From NCBI GenBank assembly GCA_963575745.1, contig CAUYUJ010014182.1, positions 124,259 through 188,258 on the forward strand: a DNA stretch of 64,000 nucleotides, read 5' to 3'. The stretch comes from Prorocentrum cordatum. Lineage: Eukaryota > Sar > Dinophyceae > Prorocentrales > Prorocentraceae. The first letter of the stretch is position 1; each line of letters opens with the position of its first letter. Below, piece by piece: positions 51,038 to 64,000 of this stretch. A model generated the notes under the pieces. That model was given only the letters and a program-made list of their open reading frames with translations, ran no database searches and was not told the origin of the DNA. Position numbers and translations under genes: made by a program.

Positions 51038-52335
51038 GGAGGAGGAGGAGGAGGAGGAGGAGGAGGAGGAGGAGGAGGAGGAGGAGGAGGAGGAGGAGGA
51101 GGAGGAGGAGGAGGAGGAGGAGGAGGAGGAGGAGGAGGCGGAGGCGGAGGAGGAGCGGAGGCGGAGGGGAGGAGGAGGAGGAGGAGGCGGAGGCGGAGGA
51201 GGAGGAGGAGGAGGGAGGAGGAGGAGGAGGAGGAGGAGGAGGAGGAGGGAGGGGGAGGGGGAGGGTGAGGAGGAGGAGGAGGAGGAGGTGGAGGAGGACC
51301 AGTGTAATTCCAAGATTCATCAACGATGCTGGAATACACCCTCCCTCCAAGCTCACTTTTTCACAGGTCCCTACAAGGGTTTAATTTCCACTGCGGGAAC
51401 TGCCTCGTTGGAAGACAACCGTTTGAAGACCCTGAAGCATGCTAAAGCATGGTTCTCGGGATTCCAGCGCAACGGATCAGCCTGTTTGTTGCGTCTGGAC
51501 GATTCAGAATCGTGCCAGAAAGCGATTCCTGGGACTACACCGCGAATCGACGTAACAAACTTTTGCACCCTCACAATTCAGAGTCTTTCCAACACGCCAT
51601 TGTTGGTACGTCGACCATGGGAAGCCTTACAACTCTTGCAATTTTATTAGCAACGAAGGTGCGCGGCACTGGGGCGAGAGCCACATTTTGAAAAGGGACC
51701 GCCCTCAATCCGTGAAGCTCTTGCAAATTCTTAGCAACGAATGTGCGCGGCGCTAAGTCGAGAGTCACATATTGAAAATGAGCCGCCCTCAATCCGTGAA
51801 GCCTTTGCTGCACATTTTTAAAGCGAGTGTGCGCGGCTCTAAGGCGAGAGCCACATTTTGAAACAGAACCGCCCTCAATCCGTGAAGCCTTTGCAAATTC
51901 TTAGCAAGGAATGTGCGCGGCGCTCATGCGAGAGCCACATTTTGAAAAGGAGCCGCCCTCATTTCGTGAAGCTTGTGCTGCAAATTTGAACAACGAATGT
52001 GCGCGGCGCTCATGCGAGAGCCACATTTTGGGAAGGAGCCGCCTTCAATCCGTGAAGATCTTGCCATTTTTAGTAACGATGTGCGCGGCGCTAATGCGAG
52101 ATCAACATTTTGACTCGGAGCCGCACTGCATTTGTGAAACTGTGGCACGATTTTAGGCTCCAGGGTTATAAATGGTGAGGGAGTCTCAGGCATAACGCCC
52201 TGCCCGTCCGAAAAACTGGCCTCTGGGTGCGGCAGGGACAAATTATTTAAAAGGAAAAGAATGGAGGACGAGGAGGAGGTGGAGGAGGAGGAGGAGGAGT
52301 AGGAGGAGGAGGAGGAGGAGGAGGAGGAGGAGCGA
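51038..52335 (+). mobile_element. Composite GGA-bracketed element, copy C
   Basis: (GGA)n 51038-51296; unique module 51297-51490 (GGACCAGTGTAATTCCAAGA, CGTTGGAAGACAACCGTTTG); ~70 bp unit; ~84 bp units starting at 51712, 51796, 51882, 51966 and 52052; end module 52140-52262; (GGA)n 52262-52335. Confidence 0.85.
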
Positions 52336-52398
52336 AGAGTGCGAGCGAGGAAAGAGCGAGGTGGGGTCGCGATGTCTACTGAGTTCCGCTGGTTTCAG

Positions 52399-52532
52399 CC
52401 CCGCCGCCAGGCGCGGTCCTCGAGACAGTGGCGCCTCGGGCGCCGGGAGTTGCAAGGAAGACCAGCTCCCTGGCCTCGGCGGTCGTCGCCGCCCGTCGTG
52501 CTAGGCAGGATCCCGCTCTCGGGCAGGAGATG
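52399..52532 (+). CDS. Candidate exon bordered by a GAT-repeat intron
   Basis: TTCCGCTGGTTTCAG is a good acceptor. The frame PPPGAVLETVAPRAPGVARK then TSSLASAVVAARRARQDPAL has about 80 percent GC3 and runs to a GT at 52533, where the GAT array begins (ATG|GTGATG). Unknown product. A competing reading MSTEFRWFQPRRQARSS (52370 on) spans the acceptor. Confidence 0.35.
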
Positions 52533-55175
<2,643 letters not shown>

Positions 55176-55370
55176 CGCGGCCGGGTCTTGCCGCGGCTTC
55201 GCCCCCCCTCTGGGCTCTTCGTCGGTTGCCGCCGCTCCAGGCGAGGGGAGGGGGGGCGGGTGGAGCGCAGCGGAGAACGGCGTGGTGGAGGGCGGGGCAG
55301 CCCAGCAGCCGCAGGACCGCTCGCAGGGGAGCATCGCCACCGCTGCCGCTACCGCCGTCGTCGTCCCCAG

Positions 55371-55751
55371 ATATCCGCGGCCCCGAGCTCCGGACCTCTT
55401 CCCCGCGGGTGCAGTTTATGGCCACGGGGCCCACAAGCGGCCCCGGGAGGCCAAAGGCCGAAGTGAAGGAAAAGCCGCCGGGCTCAAGAACACATCATGT
55501 CGTTGGACTTCTGCGTCGTTGTTGTTGTTGTCGTCGTCGTCGTCGTCGCAGTCGCAGTCCTTCGTCGCCGTCGCCGTCGGGGAGGCCGCGGCTCCCGCTG
55601 GGCAGCGGGCGTGGAAGGTTCGGGGGTGGGGGGGGGGCAGGCCGGCGAGCCCTGGCGGCGCCCTGCGGGTGCGGCCCGCCACGAGGGCGTCTTCCGCGCC
55701 GCCGATCCCGAGGCCAGGCGAGGGGGGAAGGGGGGAGGGTGGGAAGAGTGA
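55371..55751 (+). CDS. Candidate last two exons of an unknown gene
   Basis: 55371-55498 follows GCCGTCGTCGTCCCCAG and reads IRGPELRTSSPRVQFMATGP and PGRPKAEVKEKPPGSRTHH. A phase-0 join across GT (55499) to GGCAG (55640) leads to AGEPWRRPAGAARHEGVFRA and TGA at 55749-55751. Both parts have high GC3. An alternative first part from 55241 in another frame (WSAAENGVVEGGAAQQPQDR) is equally GC3-rich. Unknown product. Confidence 0.35.
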
Positions 55752-55757
55752 GAGAGA

Positions 55758-57955
55758 ATAGGAGGAGGAGGAGGAGGAGGAGGAGGAGGAGGAGGAGGAG
55801 GAGGAGGAGAGAGGAGGAGGCGAAGGAGGGGAGGAGGAGGAGGAGGAGGAGGACGAGAAAGAGGAGGAGAAGAAGTAGGAATATGAGAAGAAGGGGGAGG
55901 AGGAGGAGAGGAGGAGGAGAGGAGGAGGAGGAGGGAGGAGGGGAGGAGGAGGAGGAGGAGGAGGAGGTGGAGGGGAAGACTAAGGAGAAAGGAGGATGAG
56001 GAGGATAAATTAGGTGGAGGAGGAGGAGCGAAGGAGGAGAGGGGGGAGGAGAGGAGGAGTGGAGGAGAAGGAGGAGGAGGACAGGAGGAGGTGGAGAGAG
56101 GTGGAGGAGAAGAAGAGAGCAGGAGGCAGAGGAGGAGAGGAGGAGGAGGAGGAGGAGGAGGAGGAGGAGGAGAGAGGAGGAGGAGGGTGAGGAGGGGGAG
56201 GAGAAAGAGGAGGAGCAGGAGGAGGAGGAGGAGGAGGAGGAGGAGAGGAAGAGAAGAGAGGAGAGGAGGAGGAGGAGGAGGAGGAGAGGAGGAGGAGGAG
56301 GAGGAGGAGGTAGGAGGAGGAGGAGGAGGAGGAGGGGGAAGACTGAGGGAGAAGAGGAGGAGGAGGCGGAGGAGGATAGAGGAGAGGAGGTGGAGAAGGA
56401 GGAGGAGGCAAAGGAGGCAAAGGGAGGAGGAGGTGGAGAAGGTGGGAAGGAGGTGGAGGAGGGGGAGGAGGAAGAGGAGGAGGAGAAGAGGAGGGAGGAG
56501 GAAGGAGGAGGATAGGCGAAGGAGGAAGGGGGGAGGAGATGGAGGAGGTGGAGAAGGGGGGAGGATGAGATGAGAAGGAGGGAAGAGGAGGTGGAGGAGG
56601 AAGAGGAAGAGGAGGAGGAGGAGGAAGATGAGAGGAGGGGAGGAGGAGGAGGAGGAGGAGGGGAAAGTCTGAGTGAGAAGAGGAGGAGGAGGCGGAGGAG
56701 GAGCAGGAGGAGGAAGAGGAGGAGGAGGAGGAGGAGGAGGAGGAGGAGGAGGAGGACCAGTGCAAACCCAAGGCTCACCAACGATATTGCAGTACACCCT
56801 CCCTCCAATTTCCCTCTTCATAGGCACCTGCACGGAGTCATTTTCTCTGAAGGAAATGCCCCGTTGGAGGACATACGTTTAAAGTCTGGAATTGTGCCAG
56901 AACATCATTTCTGGGACATCAACGCCGCGAATCACATTTTTATAGCGTCTAGACGATCCTGAACGGTGCCAGAACACCATTCTTGGGACTGCAATGCCGC
57001 GGTTCAACGTGACTGTTGCGCCCTGACATTCCGGCACCGTGCCAAAACACGACTTTTGGGACGTTAGCCATGAGAAACTGTGATGAAACTGAACTTAAGG
57101 CGCTAGGGCGAGAGCCACACTCCGAAAAGGATCCGCCCTCCATGCGTGAAACTCTTGCGAACTTTTCAGACGAATGCGCGCGCGCCGCTAAAGCGAGAGC
57201 CACATTTTGAAAAGGAGCCGTCCTCCATCCGTGAAGCGCATGAAAGTTGTGCGACGAATGTGCGCGGCGTAAGACGAGAGCCACCTTTTGAAAACGGACC
57301 GCCGTCCATGTCTGAAACACTTGCAAACTTTTCAGAAGAATGTGCGTGGCGCGAAGGCAAGAGGCATATTTTGAAAATGGGCCGCCCTCCACCAGTGAGT
57401 GGTGAGGAAGTCTCAGGCCAAACGCCGGGCCCACCCTTTCGACTGGTCTCGGGGTGGGAGGCGTTACTATTCATAAGGAACAAAAGCGGAGGAGGAGGAG
57501 GAGGAGTAGCTGGAGCAGGAGGAGGAGGAGGAGGACGAGGAGAGGAGGAGGAGGAGGAGGAGGAGGAGGAGCAGGTGGAGGAGGAGGAGGAGGAGGAGGA
57601 CAAAGGGGAGGAGGAGGAGGACAAAGAGGAGGAGGAAGAGGAGGAGGATGCGGAGGAGGAGGAGGCGCCGCGGGTCGGCGCACGCCCCCCCCCCGGGCAC
57701 CGCACGTCACCACCCACCAGACCACCTCAACCCAACACGGAGGCTCCAATAGAGGGAGGAGGAGAGGAGGAGGAGGAGGAGGAAGAGGATGAGGAGGAGG
57801 AGGAGAAGGACGAGGAGGAGAGAGGAGGAGAGGAGGAGGAGGAGGAGGAGGAGAGGAGGAGGAGGAGGAGGAGGAGGAGGAGGAGGAGGAGGACGAGGAG
57901 GAGGAGGAGGAGGAGGAGGAGGAGGAGGAGGAGGAGGAGGAGGAGGAAGAGGGGA
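55758..57955 (+). mobile_element. Composite GGA-bracketed element, copy D
   Basis: (GGA)n 55758-56757; unique module from 56758 (GACCAGTGCAAACCCAAGG, CCCCGTTGGAGGACATACG); ~70 bp units with GTGCCAGAACA at 56890-57060; ~84 bp units at 57090-57390; end module 57390-57485 (GTGGTGAGGAAGTCTCAGG, TATTCATAAGGAACAAAAG); (GGA)n 57487-57955, broken by CGCCGCGGGTCGGCGCACGC at about 57666. Confidence 0.8.
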
Positions 57956-58096
57956 GGGGAGGCGGCGGGGGAACCGAGCACGTGTGGGTGACGCAAGGGG
58001 GAAGGGTGGGGGATGGTAGGGGAAGGGATAGAGGAATTGGAGGGGTGTGGAGACGGGCAGGGCAGGGTAGGGGGTGGGGGCTCCCCCCTCTGGCAG

Positions 58097-58231
58097 CCGC
58101 GCGAGGAGCTTGAGCGGCGCATGCAGAGCATCGCCGCGAAGCTCGACGACGCGTCCGAGTGCAGCATGCGCCGTCTCACCGCGCGCCTCGAGGCGGACCG
58201 CTTTCTTACCCTCCCACGCGAGGGAGGATGA
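58097..58231 (+). CDS. Candidate terminal exon, coiled-coil
   Basis: After CTCTGGCAG the frame reads PREELERRMQSIAAKLDDAS and MRRLTARLEADRFLTLP and ends at TGA 58229-58231. Strong GC3 and heptad-like spacing. A GC donor at GGACC|GC could alternatively end the exon near 58200. Unknown product. Confidence 0.4.
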   Translation, partial: PREELERRMQSIAAKLDDASECSMRRLTARLEADRFLTLPREGG

Positions 58232-58239
58232 GGGAAGGA

Positions 58240-58431
58240 GGGAGGTGATGATGATGCTGGTGATGCTGCTGATAATGCTGGTGGTGAGTAGTGAAGATGA
58301 CGACGATGTCGGTGATGTTGACGACGAGAAATGCGACGGCGACACTGCCGCTGATGATTAAGTTCATGGATGGTGATAGAGGAACACGTGGGGGATGAGG
58401 AGGTGGACAGAGAGGACGATGGTTAGGACGC

Positions 58432-58466
<35 letters not shown>

Positions 58467-58467
58467 C

Positions 58468-58522
<55 letters not shown>

Positions 58523-59880
58523 GATGCTGACGATGACGATGATGATGATGGTGATGCTGTTGATGATGATGACGATGACGATCATGGTGATGATGCTATG
58601 ATGATGGTGATGCTGATTACGATGGTGGTGGTGGTGGTGGTGGTGGTTGTGCTGATGGTGATGGTGGTGATGATGATGTTGATGTTTTTTGTGAAGATGG
58701 TGCTGTTGCTGCTGATTATGATGGGAGATTATCATGATGTTGGCGATGACGATGATGACGATAGCGGTTCTGATGTTGATGGTTCGAATCATACGGTTGC
58801 GGTTGATAGTGTTAACAACGATGCTGTTGATACTGATGATGACGCTACGGATGATGACGACGACGATGATGGTGATGATGGTGATGCTGATGATGATGCT
58901 GATGATGATGATGCTGATGCTGATGATGATGATGCGGATGATCCTGCTGATGCTGATGCTGTTATTGCTGCTGGTGGTGTTGATGATGCTACTGATGATG
59001 GTTGTGGTAATGGTGATGGTGATGGTGGTGCTGCTGCTGATGATGGTGGTGGTGGTGCTGCTGCCGATGATGATGTTGCTGACAAGTGTGATGACGATGC
59101 TGATGATGATGTTGATGATGCGGTTGATGATGATTATGATGCTGATGCTGATGCTTCTGCTGCTGCTGATGATGATGATGATGAATCTGGTGATCAGGAT
59201 GAGGATGAGGATGATGCTGAGGATGAGGATGAGGATGATGCTCAGGATAATGCTGATTGTGATGATGATGTTGATGATGCTGATCATGATGATGATGATG
59301 ATGATGCTGATGATGATGAAGATGATGATGCTGCTGCTGATGATGATGATGATGATGATGCCTATGCTGATGACGATGTTGTTGATGTTTATGATGATGA
59401 TGCTGCTGCTGATGATGATGATGAGTGAGAAGGAGGAGGAGGAGGAGGAGGAGGAGGAGGAGGAGGAGGACTAGGAGGACTGAGGAGGAGGAGGAGGCGG
59501 ATGAGGAGGATGAGGAGGAGGGGAACGAGGAGGAGGAGGAGGAGGAGGAGGAGGAGCAGGTGGTGGTGGTGTGATGATGCTGACGATGATGCTGATGATG
59601 ATGCTGCTGATGATGATGACGATGAAGAATAATCTGGTAAGGATGCTTATGAATATGCTGTTGTTGATGGTGACTTGGAGAGGAGGAGGAGGAGGAGGAG
59701 GAGGAGGAGGATGAGGAGGAAGAGACCCAAGAGGAGAAGGAGGGTGATGATGATGATGATGATAATGATGAGGAGGAGGAGGAGGAGAAGGAGGGAGGAA
59801 CATGCAGGACGAGGAGGCAGGACGAAGAGGATGAGGAGGAGCAGGAGGAGGACGAGTCAGAGAAAGAGGAAGCTGTTCCA
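58240..59880 (+). repeat. (GAT)n array, then mixed GGA and GAT
   Basis: GAT/GCT triplets to about 59425, GGA 59428-59565, GAT and GGA alternation to 59860. Confidence 0.95.
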
Positions 59881-60029
59881 TCCTGGGCTCCCTTGCGGTG
59901 CTGCGCCAGACACTCGTACTTGTTACGTACGTCTGGCCCCTTTGTTCTGCACAATTTTAGCTCTATTTGCGACTTCATAGCGTTCGTGTGGTTTCGTCCG
60001 TGGATTTCCCTAGTCAAACATTAACGACG

Positions 60030-61376
60030 ATGTCGGTCGGGGCGTCCTCGATAGAGGTGGCCCCTGAGGCGGCTCTGGCAGTCGTGGGTTGGGGCCGGTT
60101 CCAGGGCGACCACGTGGCTGATAGCCATTGGCGCCCTCGGTTTGGGGGGGATTTGAGCTGGCCTTTGGGCGGCCCCACGGGCGCAGGCGTGGGCAACATC
60201 TTGACTGAGATACGTATCCATAACAGCGAACGTAAGCCTTGTGGGTGCGCCACTGCCTGCTCATTCTGCGTCGCAGGGGCAGGGGCCTTCTCCCTCACCC
60301 CTTGCACACACGTGAGGCATTCAAGGAAGGGCCTCGCCTTGGAGGATCGAATGAGTTGACATCTCTTCCTCGGCGGAGTGCGGCGGAAGCTGGCGGACCC
60401 CCCCTCATCTTGCAAATGCCGAGACCGTCCAAGCGGATCCGGGACGCAAAACACCAGCCGCAGGGAAATTGTCGGGACCCCTTGGGCTTAGGGCCGTGGG
60501 TTCGAAGAGTCGCATTGGCGGCTGTCGGGAACAGGGGCCTCCAGGGCGCTGGCAAGCCCTCGGCCCTCGATTCTCCAGCCTGCCGCGCGCAGACCTGCGG
60601 CCTGCCAGCCCCCCAGCCTGCCGCCCGGAGGACCAGTCCAGATCCGCGCGCACGGCGCAGTGGCCCGATCCCGGGCGAGGCATCGCCGAGGTGGTCCGTG
60701 GCGCCCTCAAGGAGAACCAGGCGTGGGCCCCAGCGCCGTCCCCAGATCTCCGACGATTTACGTCTTTCAATATGCATTTACATATGTATACGTATATGTA
60801 TATGTATCTGTATGTATGTATATATATATATATATGTATTCCTATACGTTGGTATATATATATATATGGGTATGCATGCATCTATAACTATATATGTATG
60901 TACGTGCGTACGAATATACATACGTACATACATGCAACCATACACACATACATGCATACATACATACAAATATGCATGTATGTATGTATGTACGTATGCA
61001 TGTCTGTATGTATGTATCTAGGTATGTATGTATGCACGTCTGCCTGTCTGGCTGTCTGTCTGTATGTATGTGTGTGTATGTATGTATGTATGTATGCATG
61101 TATGCATGCATACATGTATGTATGTATGTATGTATGTATGTATGCATGCATGCATGCATGCATGTACGTATGTATGTATGTATGCATGCATGCATGCATG
61201 CGTGCGTGCATGCATGCATGCATGTCTGCCTGTCTGTCTGTCTGTCTATATGTATGTTTGCCTGCCTGTCTATATGTCTGTATGTCTGTATGTCTGTATG
61301 TCTGTATGTCTATGAATGTATATGCATGCATGCATGAATGTATGTATGCATGCATGCATGCATGCATGTATGTATG

Positions 61377-61409
<33 letters not shown>

Positions 61410-61552
61410 GCACATGTGTACGCAGTCCTGCCGTTTTTTCGACGATGTCGGCCTCTGTGGGCCGTTTTCAAGCCCCGGTTCTATCAATCTTTGTTTCGGG
61501 ACGGGAAGCTGATCCCCGGGTGGTGGTCGAGACCTCTGAGCCCGCGGTGTGA
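60030..61552 (+). CDS. Candidate small gene, three exons, ~111 residues
   Basis: Model: ATG exon 60030-60087 (MSVGASSIEVAPEAALAVV), exon 60593-60761 (DLRPASPPACRPEDQSRSAR ... GRGIAEVVRGALKENQAWAP), exon 61426-61552 (PAVFSTMSASVGRFQAPVLS ... VVVETSEPAV, TGA). Donors are GT and acceptors CAG. Phases agree at both joins (G|AC and AC|T). TTTCCCTAG upstream of the ATG could be the trans-splice acceptor. The last intron (60762-61425) is almost entirely a tetranucleotide microsatellite. No recognised domain. The two downstream exons are better supported than the first. Confidence 0.4.
60776..61412 (+). repeat. (ATGT)n/(ATGC)n/(TCTG)n/(TA)n microsatellite block inside a predicted intron
   Basis: Same unit types as 38810-39240. 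It ends (CT)n (TA)n before CACATGTGTACGCAG. Confidence 0.95.
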
Positions 61553-61694
61553 ACAAAAAAAAGATGCCTGGGCCCGTCTCCCTCCGCGCTTCGGGGAACG
61601 GGAGGTCGGTGCCGCTCTATCTCCGCCGGGGGGCGGCCCCTGTGTAGTCCTCTGGACAGCCCCAGGAGAGCACGACGCAGCCCCGCTCCCGTAC
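61553..61694. other. Short intergenic stretch
   Basis: A run of A precedes GC-rich sequence. No gene seen. Confidence 0.4.
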
Positions 61695-61880
61695 GGCACG
61701 TTCCCGCCTCGTTGACGCGACGGCGACCCCGCCGCGGGCGTTGAAGGTTGAACGCCGCCAGTGGCCTAGAGTCGGCAATTATGGAACGATCTGGCGATCG
61801 ACAAGCGCCGACCGTTCGAGGTTGAACGGTCCGCGCGGTGTAAGAGACCAACGCCGATGCCATCGCGACGCGAATGTGCC
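61695..61880 (+). repeat. Second copy of the 12.51 kb repeat
   Basis: Same motif order and orientation as 12510-12692. Confidence 0.75.
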
Positions 61881-62002
61881 GTACCTTGGGCGGGTTGGAA
61901 GGTCTTTGCGTCGCCCCTCTCACCCGCTCCTAGCCTGGCCTGCACGTGCTCCTCCTACGGCCAGGATGTGCAAGCGCCCGGGCTCCTTGAGGACGTTGGC
62001 AG

Positions 62003-62170
62003 TTGCCCCGCGCTTGGGCGCAGGGGCATCTTCGGCAAATCGCCGGCGGCCAGGAGGTCTTCTCCAGTGCGCTCCAGAACCTGGCCCCGAGTGGCAGGCC
62101 CAGCAGCCCCTCTCCGCCATCGATTTTGTACGTGGTGGAGGGCGACAGATCTGCTCGCTGGTATGTCTAA
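62003..62170 (+). CDS. Candidate exon, possibly terminal
   Basis: After GACGTTGGCAG the frame reads LPRAWAQGHLRQIAGGQEVF, SSALQNLAPSGRPSSPSPPS and ILYVVEGDRSARWYV, with TAA at 62168-62170 and about 80 percent GC3 from codon 12. GTATGT at 62161 is also a strong donor, so it may be internal. Unknown product. Confidence 0.35.
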   Translation: MPRAWAQGHLRQIAGGQEVFSSALQNLAPSGRPSSPSPPSILYVVEGDRSARWYV

Positions 62171-62513
62171 CTCCCGCTCGCCAGACTGGCAAGGAGGGCC
62201 TCTGGGCTACACGCGGGAACCGCGTGCGATGGCGATCGGGGACGTGCCCTCTCCTTCTCCCTAATCCCCTCTGCTCCCATTTCTGTCTTGTGTCGTTCCG
62301 CCCTCCTCTCCTCCCTCCTCCCTCGCCCCCGTCCCAGTCTTCGTCCTCTTGCTGTCTCTTGTGGGGTTCGCCTTCTCCCCGCCCTCCTCCTCCTCCTCCT
62401 CCTCCTCCTTCCCCCTGCTCCTGCTGCTGCTCCTGCCAACCACCGCCCCGATGACGATGACGATGACGATGACGATGGCGATATCGATGGCGATGATGAT
62501 GAAGACGAGGATG

Positions 62514-62564
<51 letters not shown>

Positions 62565-63215
62565 CTGATGATGATGATGATGATGATGATGATGTTGCAG
62601 ATGATGATGATGATGATGATGATGATGATCATGATGATGATGATGATGATGATGGTTATGATGATGATGATGAAGTTGATAATGCTAAGTCAGATGATGC
62701 TGATGAAGATGCTGCTGATGATGATGCTGATGGTGATGATGATGCTGATGCTGATGATGACGATGGTGATGATGCTGATGTTGAAGAAGATGATGATGAT
62801 GATGATGATGATGCTGATGCTGATGATGATGAGGATGATGAGGAAGAGGATGCTGATGATTATGTGGATGAGGGGGAAGAGGAGGATCAGGATCATAATT
62901 CGTGTGCTGACGATGCTACTGATGGAGTTGACGTTGGCGGTGCAGATGATGCTGTTAATGATGATGCGGATGATGACGACGATGAGGATGACGATGATGA
63001 TCATGGTATGATGATGGTGATGATGATGGTGATGATGATGACGACGAGGATAATACTCATGATGATGTTGATGTTGATGTTGATGATGATGCTGATGATG
63101 ATGATGAGGTTGATGAAGATGATGGTTCTGGTGACGCTTGGTACGTAATTGTTGGTTAGTGATCGTGAGGATGATGACGATGCTGATGCTCACGATGATG
63201 ACGATGACGATGACG

Positions 63216-63290
<75 letters not shown>

Positions 63291-63775
63291 CTGGATGATG
63301 ATGATGATGATGCCGCCGATGCCGACGACGAAGACGATGATGCTGCTGATAGTGATGATGATGATGATGATGATGCAGAGGAAGGTGACGATGCTGATGG
63401 TAATGATAATGACAATGATGCTGCTGATGATGATGATGATGATGATGATGATGAGGGTAATCGTAATGATGGTGATGATGATGACGGTGATGCTGACGAT
63501 GGTGGTGATGCTCATCGTGATGAAGATGCTGCTGACGATGATGCTGCTGATGATGATGGTGATGATGCTGACGATGGTGGTAATAATGATGAGGATGGTG
63601 CTGGTGCTGGTGGTGATGATGGGGATGATATCGGTGATGATTTTGATGATGTTGTTGATGCTGATGGTGACGATGGTGCTGCTCCTGATGATGCTGATGC
63701 TGCGGATGATGACGACGATGATGATAATGATGATGTTGATGCTGGTGCTGATGCTGTTGCTGCTGATGCTGCTGC

Positions 63776-63807
<32 letters not shown>

Positions 63808-64000
63808 GCGTTGGTGGTGATGATCGATGGTTGATCACAGGTGATTGCGATGATGACGATGCTGAGGGCCTGCCGCTGCTGCTGAGGATGAGCATGTTGC
63901 TGCTGCTTCCTGATGGTGTTGTTGCTGTCGTGTTTGGTGTCGGTGACGATTATGATGATGCTGTAAATGATGATGATGATGATGCTGATGATGCTGATGA
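62171..64000 (+). repeat. (CCT)n then a long (GAT)n array to the window end
   Basis: CTC triplets at 62378-62412; GATGAC and GAT/GCT triplets from 62448, with pure GAT at 63212-63290. The array continues beyond the window. Confidence 0.95.

Overview
The window reads as nuclear DNA of a dinoflagellate. It is GC-rich and gene-sparse. Its one clearly recognisable gene is eukaryotic and split by short GT-AG introns whose acceptors read AG|G, as is usual in dinoflagellates. The introns look like inserted hairpin elements (introners), and most of the sequence is microsatellite, minisatellite and satellite DNA. A Prorocentrum- or Symbiodiniaceae-like genome would fit; I cannot name the species from sequence alone.

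Layout. 1-2622: the 3' five exons of glutathione synthetase (GSS, + strand). Three of its four introns are bounded by 7-8 bp direct repeats and contain inverted repeats. 2.6-12.5 kb: a 160 bp terminal-inverted-repeat element with an intact 8 bp target duplication, a possible terminal exon (4970-5059), a possible PPR-type exon (6872-7003), dispersed repeat families and foldback elements. 12.5-13.3 kb: a frameshifted RNase H remnant of a retroelement (- strand). 15.3-17.5 kb: CTTGGGGCC-type repeats. 17.7-24.7 kb: a retroelement on the - strand with an N-terminal GIY-YIG-like nuclease region and a reverse transcriptase. This is the domain order of permuted Penelope-like elements. It lies between 250 bp direct repeats, which in turn lie between inverted outer flanks. 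24.8-27.5 kb: three adjoining satellite arrays. 28-32 kb: further copies of the terminal-inverted-repeat element mixed with minisatellites. 34.1 kb: a short exon with a HIND motif (SART1/Snu66 type).

40-64 kb is dominated by (GGA/CTC)n and (GAT)n tracts. Four copies of a composite element occur here: GGA tract, ~200 bp unique module, ~84 bp tandem repeats, end module, GGA tract. A higher-order satellite lies at 46.1-47.9 kb. Short GC3-rich segments between the arrays look like real exons. The best supported are an acidic, proline-rich protein gene at 44.4-45.8 kb (one of its introns holds a second copy of the GSS intron-3 element), a coiled-coil protein on the - strand near 50.9-49.7 kb, and a small gene at 60.0-61.6 kb whose intron is a tetranucleotide microsatellite.

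The genes show no operon-like relation. The common theme is that exons are islands in mobile and simple-sequence DNA, and that mobile elements appear to have become introns. All exon models except GSS rest on splice-site pattern, frame agreement and third-position GC, without homology support, and should be read as candidates.
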